Origin: Salegentibacter sp.
GTDB taxonomy: Bacteria > Bacteroidota > Bacteroidia > Flavobacteriales > Flavobacteriaceae
Reading direction: 5' to 3'
Length of the DNA stretch: 64,000 nucleotides
Assembly: GCA_017795085.1 (NCBI GenBank)
Contig: CP051246.1
Span: forward strand, 2,048,514-2,112,513
This document shows positions 57,902 through 64,000 of the stretch, piece after piece. The notes under the pieces were generated by a model. It saw nothing but the letters and a program-made list of their open reading frames with translations. It was not told where the DNA came from and ran no database searches. The position numbers and the translations under genes are program-made. Each line of letters begins with the position of its first letter. Within the stretch, counting starts at the first letter, position 1.

Positions 57902-58306
57902 ATAGTATTGAAATACCTGATGTCGTTAGCAGGCAGTCGCATGCTTTAAGCGACACCGATTTAGAAAAGCTTTTAAAACAGGCCCGAAAAAATAACCGGC
58001 AACAAAATATTACCGATATGCTTATTTTATCTGGAAGGTCTTTTTATCCAATATATTGAAGGGCCTGAAATCCATATAAAAAAATTGAAAAAGATTACCG
58101 ACACAAAAAATTACCCTGTTAGATTCCGGAAGCAATAGAAATCGGAAGTTTAAAGACTAGTCTATGGCTTTTAAAAGACTCAGCAAAGACAAAGCTTTTG
58201 AAATTAGTGGTTATTGTGATTTAAACAGCAGAATATTTTTGCAGCAAGTGGTACTCAAAATCATCCTGCACTGGATTTGTTGAGTAATTATGTAAAGAAT
58301 TCATAA
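57902..58306 (+). pseudogene. Decayed BLUF photoreceptor gene
   Basis: Read across frames, the stretch gives HALSDTDLEKLLKQARKNNR, QQNITDML, a frameshift near 58022, then YLEGLFIQYIEGPEIHIKKL and KKITDTKNY. A shift near 58113 leads to LLDSGSNRNRKFKD, a TAG where the conserved Trp of DWSMAF should be (about 58159), SMAFKRLSKDKAFEISGYCD, and a last shift to HPALDLLSNYVKNS with TAA at 58304. This matches the BLUF blue-light FAD domain (IxxML, GxFxQxxEG, DWSMxF). At least three frameshifts and one stop show a dead gene. Confidence 0.8.
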
Positions 58307-58395
58307 GCTTCACCAAAGTAAATTTTTCTAATTCAGCTACTTACAAACACCCCTGAAAATTCCTAAAACTCTAACAGGTTTTGTAACCGGGAGAC

Positions 58396-59724
58396 TTACG
58401 CCTCCCGATTCGTATCAAAATTTTCAAGATACTGTGCCACACGTTGCACAAATTGTCCCCCAAGGGCACCGTTTACTACGCGATGATCGTAGCTGTGCGA
58501 GAGGAACATTTTATGGCGAATTCCTATAAAATCTCCTTCAGGGGTTTCAATAACTGCGGGTACTTTTCTGATGGCCCCAAGGGCTAAAATGGCAACTTGG
58601 GGTTGATTGATAATTGGTGTTCCCATTACACTACCAAAAGTCCCTACATTGGTAACGGTATAAGTCCCTCCCTGAATTTCTTCGGGCTTTAATTTATTTT
58701 GTCGGGCGCGGCCAGCCAAATCGTTTACTTTTTTTGCAAGACCAACCAGGTTTAACTGATCTGCGTTTTTAATTACCGGTACAATTAAATTCCCGTCAGG
58801 AAGGGCTGCTGCCATGCCCAGGTTTATGTTTTTCTTCTTGATAACCTTATCGCCATCAACCGAGATATTAATCAGTGGAAAGTCTCGAATTGCTTTCGCC
58901 ACGGCTTCTATAAAAATAGGCGTAAAAGTTAATTTTTCACCTTCCCGTTTATAAAAAGCATCTTTATGTTTATTGCGCCACTTCCAGATATTAGTAACAT
59001 CTACTTCAATAAAAGATTGTACATGCGCTGAAGTTTGCACACTTTCTATCATATGATGGGAAATCATTTTCCCCATTCGGGTCATTTCTATAATCTCATC
59101 CTTCCCAGAACGTATTGCCTGCTCTTTAGACGCAACAGCACTTTCGAGTTTTCCGGTTTCAATACTTTTCGATTTCTGAAACTGGGTTTTTCCAGTTTTT
59201 CGGTTTTCCACATAAGCCAGCATATCATCTTTGGTTACGCGACCATCTTTTCCACTGCCTTTAATATTTTCCAGTTCTTCTAAACCAATATTTTCTTCTT
59301 TGGCGATATTTTTGACCAGGGGCGAGTAAAACCTCGAAGCATCAGAAAAATCATTACTTTCAACGGTTTCTTTAGCTTCTTCTACTGTTGCCGCAACTTC
59401 TTCGGCATAGGATTCATCTTCCTCTTCTTCATTTAAATCAATATCCAGCTCGTCATCCTCACTATCTTCTTCCGGAAGCTCCCCTTCAGTTTCTATCACA
59501 GCTATGGTTTGACCAACCTGTACCACATCATCGGCTTCAAAAAGTTTTTCTACCAATTTACCTTCTACTTCGCTGGGTACTTCACTATCAACTTTATCGG
59601 TAGCGATTTCCAGCACGGGTTCATCAGCTTCAATATGTTCGCCAACTTCTTTTAACCAATTGGTTATAGTAGCTTCGGCCACACTCTCGCCCATTTTAGG
59701 TAACTTAAGTTCAAATTTTGCCAT
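58396..59724 (-). CDS. 2-oxo acid dehydrogenase E2 (dihydrolipoamide acyltransferase)
   Basis: A 442-residue E2. The lipoyl domain (1-76) has lipoyl Lys44 in ATDKVDSEVPS. A long acidic linker follows. The subunit-binding domain (~130-170) includes ASRFYSPLVKNIAKEENIGL and GKDGRVTKDD. The catalytic domain has the active His414 in SYDHRVVNGALGG; the usual DG after HRxx is NG here. Which complex it serves (branched-chain or another) cannot be settled, as no E1 or E3 gene adjoins. Confidence 0.9.
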   Translation of the reverse strand: MAKFELKLPKMGESVAEATITNWLKEVGEHIEADEPVLEIATDKVDSEVPSEVEGKLVEKLFEADDVVQVGQTIAVIETEGELPEEDSEDDELDIDLNEEEEDESYAEEVAATVEEAKETVESNDFSDASRFYSPLVKNIAKEENIGLEELENIKGSGKDGRVTKDDMLAYVENRKTGKTQFQKSKSIETGKLESAVASKEQAIRSGKDEIIEMTRMGKMISHHMIESVQTSAHVQSFIEVDVTNIWKWRNKHKDAFYKREGEKLTFTPIFIEAVAKAIRDFPLINISVDGDKVIKKKNINLGMAAALPDGNLIVPVIKNADQLNLVGLAKKVNDLAGRARQNKLKPEEIQGGTYTVTNVGTFGSVMGTPIINQPQVAILALGAIRKVPAVIETPEGDFIGIRHKMFLSHSYDHRVVNGALGGQFVQRVAQYLENFDTNREA

Positions 59725-60149
59725 ATCTATATTAGAAATGTAATTATTTGGTTTGTTGTTGCGAATTTATCAAAATAATGCTCTTTAAATATTAAAATAT
59801 AAATAAAATTAATTTTAACTACTTCTTTAGCTTTTTTAAACTGAAGCTGATTACTTTAAATTCTCTTTATATAACCCGGATTTTGACAGTACAAAAATAA
59901 TATTTTCAACCTAAATATTGAGTTGTATTCAGAAACCATCCAAGGTTAATCAATCGGCCTGACGTAAAAACACCTTAAAACCAATCATAAAAAAATATAA
60001 TAGTGAGTAAATTACTTCAAGGCAAACCCGCGAAGTATTTTATAGGAAACACATTCTAATCCAAGGCAAACCTCTGAGCATTAAATCTCGATTATCGAGT
60101 AAAATTACAATTTCAAAAGTTGATACTAAATTTTTTCCAAAGAAATCTA
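59725..60149. repeat. Gap with R2 copy j (60005-60111)
   Basis: No gene seen. R2 copy j reads ACTTCAAGGCAAACCCGCGA, AGTATTTTATAGG, CCAAGGCAAACCTCTGAGCA, TTAAATCTCGATTATCGAGT. The 280 bp before it hold the E2 promoter region. Confidence 0.55.
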
Positions 60150-60767
60150 TTAGGCTTTCAGAGAGTTTTCAAAAGGAACACGGTTAGCAATACTTCGGCC
60201 CAGGGTGACTTCATCGGCATATTCCAATTCATCTCCTACTGAAATTCCACGGGCAATGGTAGAAGTTTTCACCCCCGTTCCTTCCAATTGCCTGAAAATA
60301 TAAAAATTAGTGGTATCGCCCTCCATCGTACTGCTTAAGGCAAAAATTATTTCTTTAATTTCACCTTTTTTCACTTTATCAACAAGTGGCTGGATATTGA
60401 GTTGAGAAGGACCAATTCCATCTATAGGACTAATTTTTCCACCCAGCACATGGTATTGTCCGCGATACTGCCCGGTATTTTCGATAGCCATGACATCGCG
60501 AATATCTTCAACAATACATACCAGTGAGGCTTCCCGCGCCGGATTGGCACAAATATCACACAACTCGGTATCACTAATATTAAAACATTTTTTGCAAAGC
60601 TTAATCTCGCTACGAAGTTTGGTTAAGGCCGAAACCAGATTTAAGGTCTGCCCTTCGGGTTGTTTAAGTAAATGCAACACCAAACGCAAAGCTGTGCGTT
60701 TCCCGATTCCCGGTAATTGAGACATTTCATCTACCGCCTCTTCCAATAATTTTGAAGAAAAATCCAT
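60150..60767 (-). CDS. recR: Recombination protein RecR
   Basis: A 205-residue RecR. Helix-hairpin-helix [18 protein letters not shown], zinc finger [16 protein letters not shown], and a Toprim domain with [32 protein letters not shown]. It acts with RecO/RecF in gap repair. Normal length. Confidence 0.97.
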   Translation of the reverse strand: MDFSSKLLEEAVDEMSQLPGIGKRTALRLVLHLLKQPEGQTLNLVSALTKLRSEIKLCKKCFNISDTELCDICANPAREASLVCIVEDIRDVMAIENTGQYRGQYHVLGGKISPIDGIGPSQLNIQPLVDKVKKGEIKEIIFALSSTMEGDTTNFYIFRQLEGTGVKTSTIARGISVGDELEYADEVTLGRSIANRVPFENSLKA

Positions 60768-60786
60768 CCCACAAAGTTAGGGTTTT

Positions 60787-60825
60787 TACTCGATAATCGA
60801 GATTAAAATATTCCAGGCCCGGACC
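60787..60825. repeat. R2 fragment, copy k
   Basis: TTTACTCGATAATCGAGATT then AAAATATTCCAGGCCCGG: the short R2 palindrome, inverted relative to copy j, 20 bp beyond the recR start, so between recR and the symporter. Confidence 0.5.
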
Positions 60826-60953
60826 ATTAGATATCTCGAAATTAAAGTATTTTCTGGATTTATGGCCTGCACAAGCCCTGATTGCATAAATTCTAATAAT
60901 CAAACTTTAATTTTAGCCTTAATTCGTAAATTCGCTCACCATAAATACCCAAT

Positions 60954-62399
60954 ATGAAGCCATCACACATTTTACTCCTTATTCTTGCCTATTTTGGCGT
61001 TTTATTCCTGATCTCTTTTTTCTCCAGTCGGGCAGGTAACAATGCTGAATTCTTCAGGGCAAACCGACAATCCCCCTGGTATTTGGTAGCTTTTGGTATG
61101 ATTGGTGCCTCGCTAAGCGGAGTCACTTTTATTTCGCTTCCCGGAACGGTAGAAACCGATAGCTTTGGCTATTTTCAGGTTGTTTTAGGTTATACGGTAG
61201 GATATGCAGTTATAGGGCTTATTTTAATGCCTATGTATTACCGGCTGAACCTGACTTCCATCTATACCTACCTGGAATCGCGTTTTGGCAGATATTCATA
61301 TAAAACAGGAGCCTTCTTCTTTTTGATCTCCAGAATTGTGGGTTCCAGTTTCCGGCTTTTTTTAGTGGCCAACGTATTGCAACTTATCCTTTTTGATGAA
61401 TTAGGGATTCCTTATTACATCACCGTTACCGCAACTATTTTACTCATCTGGCTTTATACTTTTAGAAGTGGAATAAAAACCGTGGTTTGGACCGACACCC
61501 TACAAACGCTTTTTATGCTGTTATCCCTTGGGTTTACACTTGTGGTACTTTCTCGGGAACTAAATATTTCAGCCGGTGGAATGATAAGCTATATAGAATC
61601 TACCGGTTTTAGCCAGGTTTTCTTTTTTGAAGACTGGAAAAGTAGTCAGCATTTTGTAAAACAATTTATAAGTGGAGCTTTTATCGCCATTGTAATGACA
61701 GGATTAGACCAGGATATGATGCAAAAAAACCTAACCTGTAGAAACCTTAAAGAAGCTCAGAAAAATATGTTCTCTTTTACCGTGGTACTCACCATAGTAA
61801 ATATGTTGTTTTTGATTTTAGGGGTTTTGTTAACTCAATATGCCGTACAAAACGGGATATCGGCTAGCAAAGATGATTTATTCCCCAGTATTGCTACAAG
61901 CGGGGATTTAGGAATTGGCGTTGGTATTTTATTTATTTTAGGCCTGGTAGCCGCTGCCTATTCCAGCGCTGATGGAACATTAACTGCCCTTACTACTTCT
62001 TTTAGTATCGATATTCTGGAAATTGAAAAAAAATATGCTGAAGAAAAGCAGGTACGTATCCGAAAACAAACCCATATCGTAGTTTCCATTATCCTTATTT
62101 TAGTAATGATGGCCTTTAAATATGCGATTGCCGATAAAAGTGTAATCAATAAATTATTTGAATTTGCGGGTTACACCTATGGTCCGCTTTTAGGGCTTTA
62201 CACGCTGGGGCTTTTTACAAAAATGAAAGTTAAAGATAAACTGGTACCACTGGTTGCTGTGTTATCTCCGGTACTTTCTTATATCATCAGTTCCAACAGC
62301 CTGGCCTGGTTGGGATTTGAATTTGGTTTTTTTATATTAATCCTAAACGGCTCTATTAGTATTCTGGGCTTAATATTGATTAGAAGTAAGCATCACTAA
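60954..62399 (+). CDS. Sodium:solute symporter (SSS family)
   Basis: A 481-residue integral membrane protein with about 13 helices. SSS features: FFSSRAGNNAEFFRANRQSP, WYLVAFGMIGASLSGVTFIS, YTYLESRFGRYSYKTGAFFF and TGLDQDMMQKNLTCRNLKEA. The Na+ site region is GLVAAAYSSADGTLTALTTS. Substrate unknown (family covers sugars, sialic acid, amino acids). Its 3' end overlaps the converging CoA-binding pseudogene by 30 bp. Confidence 0.92.
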   Translation: MKPSHILLLILAYFGVLFLISFFSSRAGNNAEFFRANRQSPWYLVAFGMIGASLSGVTFISLPGTVETDSFGYFQVVLGYTVGYAVIGLILMPMYYRLNLTSIYTYLESRFGRYSYKTGAFFFLISRIVGSSFRLFLVANVLQLILFDELGIPYYITVTATILLIWLYTFRSGIKTVVWTDTLQTLFMLLSLGFTLVVLSRELNISAGGMISYIESTGFSQVFFFEDWKSSQHFVKQFISGAFIAIVMTGLDQDMMQKNLTCRNLKEAQKNMFSFTVVLTIVNMLFLILGVLLTQYAVQNGISASKDDLFPSIATSGDLGIGVGILFILGLVAAAYSSADGTLTALTTSFSIDILEIEKKYAEEKQVRIRKQTHIVVSIILILVMMAFKYAIADKSVINKLFEFAGYTYGPLLGLYTLGLFTKMKVKDKLVPLVAVLSPVLSYIISSNSLAWLGFEFGFFILILNGSISILGLILIRSKHH

Positions 62400-62732
62400 A
62401 GTACAGGCAGGTATGGCTTCAATATTATTTTTTTTCAGTATTTGATAAAGTTCCGGGTTTTCAGTCACGGGATTAAAAATTACCCGTCTTGGTTCTAGTG
62501 AGAGGATATAATTATAATATTCCGGTTAATTTTTAGCTCCCAGATAAAGCATAATAGTGTCTACATTCTTATATGCCAATTTTTCGGTTTCGATTTTCAC
62601 CCCTTCAACTTCGCCTTTTCTTAAACCAAGCGCCACGGTTGGCTGGTTTGCCTCAACCAACCATTTTATAGCCATGTTGGAATAAGGTGAAGGATAAGTT
62701 AAAGCACCGATTACTAATGTTTTTTTCTTCAT
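62370..62732 (-). pseudogene. CoA-binding domain gene with in-frame stop
   Basis: The first 68 codons give a CoA-binding (YccU-type) start: MKKKTLVIGALTYPSPYSNM, AIKWLVEANQPTVALGLRKG, DTIMLYLGAKN. A TAA at 62526 then sits where CAA is expected. The same frame goes on as PEYYNYILSLEPRRVIFNPV, TENPELYQILKKNNIEAIPA and CTLVMLTSNQY to a stop at 62370. The usual NPGTEN is NPVTEN, a second damaging change. Total length (120) fits the family, so this is a full gene broken by a nonsense change. Confidence 0.82.
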
Positions 62733-62840
62733 ATCACAAAGATATATTTTTCAATGCCCTTGTAACAATTCTATTGTAAAAGGGTCTTTATTATAAATCT
62801 CCCAATGGTTTTTGATGGTTAGTGGCCAACGGGAATTTTA

Positions 62841-62869
62841 ACCCATAATTCCGAATTATGGGTTTTTTT
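62841..62869 (+). terminator. Strong hairpin with T-run, no gene before it
   Basis: Perfect stem ACCCATAATTC / GAATTATGGGT with a one-base loop and TTTTTT. It lies in the 370-bp gap between divergent genes. On the plus strand no ORF precedes it, so it may end a short RNA or attenuate the leader of the gene at 63103. Confidence 0.6.
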
Positions 62870-63102
62870 ATTTTTTTTTCTAAAAACTGTAACATTTCAT
62901 TTTTATACTCGTCTTTATAATGTAAGCAAATTGCAATTTTCCGAATATTTGTATTTATCTAATTGGTAATACAAAGTATTAGGTTATAAAAATTAACATA
63001 AAAACACTTGGGATTTACTCAATTTTTCGAGGTCATTCATCAATCAATTATGTATAACAAGGTAATTTATTTTACACACTAATCATCAAAATCAATCAAA
63101 AA

Positions 63103-64000
63103 ATGAAACAGTTATTTTTAATCATCATTAGTTTTTGCAGTTTAAATGCTTTTGCCAACGAAATCTTTGGAGATGTTTCGGGAAAAGTAATAGATGAACA
63201 ATTAAATGAACCTATCCCCTACGCCACTGTGGTTATCCATGATAAGGAAGGAAACCTGATTTCAGGTAACACTTCTTCAGATGACGGAACTTTTGTAATT
63301 GATAAAATTCCGGCTGGGAACTATGTATTTCAGGTGCAATTTATAGGCTATGAAACCTATTCCGAAGAAATCAATATTTCTAAAAACAATACCCATATTA
63401 ATTTAGGGGAAATTTCATTACAGGCCAATGTTGCCGAACTAGATGACGTAACAGTAGTAGCAGAGCGAACTACTATTGAGCAGCGAATAGACCGAAAAGT
63501 GATTAATCTTGGAAAAGACCTGACCACCACCGGTGCCAGTGCCGCTGAAATTATGAATAACCTGCCTTCAGTAAATGTAGACCAGGATGGTAATATCTCA
63601 CTTCGCGGAAATTCAAACGTTCGTATTTTAATAGATGGTCGCCCTACCAATATGGACCCCTCACAGGTACTTCAGCAAATTCCACCAACATCCATTAAAA
63701 GTATTGAGCTTATTACCAATCCTTCCGCAAAATATAATCCTGAAGGAATGAGTGGCATCATTAATATCATTCTGCATAAAAATGCCAATGATGGCTTTAA
63801 TGGAAACCTCAATGCCGGGATTACCCAGGGCGAAAACACCCGTTACAACGGAACCCTGGATATGAACTACCGAAAAGGGAAATTCAATTTTTACGGGAAT
63901 TTTAGTGCGCAAACAGGCGACCGCAACAACCTTGGACGAATTTATCTACCGGAAGATAATTATCGTCAAAATTTTGATTTAACCAATAAAAGAGAAAGTT
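63103..64000 (+). CDS. Outer-membrane beta-barrel (TonB-receptor-like) protein, 3' truncated by window edge
   Basis: Open from ATG 63103 to the window end (299 codons seen). Signal peptide MKQLFLIIISFCSLNAFA. A carboxypeptidase-regulatory-like domain (~25-112) includes GKVIDEQLNEPIPYATVVIH, DDGTFVIDKIPAGNYVFQVQ and FIGYETY. The plug (~120-230) includes DDVTVVAERTTIEQRIDRKV, MNNLPSVNVDQDGNISLRGN, RILIDGRP and ITNPSAKYNPEGMSGIINII. This fits the OMP_b-brl_3 group, whose members often lack a known ligand. No partner gene is visible. Confidence 0.88.
   Translation, partial: MKQLFLIIISFCSLNAFANEIFGDVSGKVIDEQLNEPIPYATVVIHDKEGNLISGNTSSDDGTFVIDKIPAGNYVFQVQFIGYETYSEEINISKNNTHINLGEISLQANVAELDDVTVVAERTTIEQRIDRKVINLGKDLTTTGASAAEIMNNLPSVNVDQDGNISLRGNSNVRILIDGRPTNMDPSQVLQQIPPTSIKSIELITNPSAKYNPEGMSGIINIILHKNANDGFNGNLNAGITQGENTRYNGTLDMNYRKGKFNFYGNFSAQTGDRNNLGRIYLPEDNYRQNFDLTNKRES

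Noticed and set aside
13341..60825. R2 copies as a CRISPR array.
   Set aside because: Copies are kilobases apart, vary in length, are palindromic and have no regular spacers; no cas genes are present.

Overview
The window looks like chromosome from a marine-type Flavobacteriaceae (Bacteroidota; relatives of Zunongwangia, Salegentibacter or Christiangramia are plausible, but this is inference). The reasons are SusC/SusD-type and other TonB receptors, a type IX secretion (T9SS) sorting domain, the Bacteroidota-only small ribosomal protein DUF4295, almost no Shine-Dalgarno sequences, low GC, and promoters of the TTG-N17..19-TAnnTTTG type. No rRNA, tRNA, CRISPR array, integrase or intact insertion sequence was found.

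Layout. 1-7.8 kb: the end of a GDSL esterase, katG, small genes, a LysR regulator, a GAF-LuxR regulator and a flavin reductase. 7.8-11.6 kb: a TonB receptor with a cysteine-rich partner, then remains of T9SS-secreted proteins. 11.9-13.3 kb: a Tat-type alkaline phosphatase. 13.5-21.5 kb: a metal (zinc) locus with a Fur-family repressor, a MerC-like protein, an ABC ATPase, a histidine-rich permease, a DUF3299-like protein, a CobW-type metallochaperone and an NTF2-like protein. Three promoters here carry the same palindrome (GCAACnnnGTTGC-like), which I read as Zur boxes. 21.8-30.9 kb: a haem/iron locus with HmuY, its TonB receptor, DUF6607, DUF2271 and a frameshifted PepSY-flavodoxin reductase. 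31.9-40.5 kb: a phosphate-scavenging locus with SusC, SusD, a phosphodiesterase-alkaline phosphatase fusion and a metallophosphoesterase. 41-46.5 kb: core genes rpsA, cmk and lon. 46.7-49.8 kb: an ECF sigma/anti-sigma operon with two beta-helical adhesin-like proteins. 50-64 kb: amidase, ftsY, rpmB-rpmG-DUF4295, cinA, an Hpt protein, an exonuclease, an acyltransferase E2, recR, a sodium symporter and the start of an outer-membrane barrel protein.

The main new observation is a micro-ORF, MFNLILFV-stop, present three times. Two copies have a stop codon that overlaps the start codon of an exported-protein gene (ATGA and GTGA), and all codon differences between copies are synonymous. This suggests a translated leader peptide coupled to the gene below it.

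The window is also rich in decay (frameshifted or stop-interrupted PepSY reductase, GIY-YIG/DUF4357, BLUF, CoA-binding and T9SS genes) and in two families of intergenic palindromic repeats, called R1 and R2 here. Sequencing error cannot be excluded for single frameshifts, but the BLUF and CoA-binding copies carry several independent lesions.
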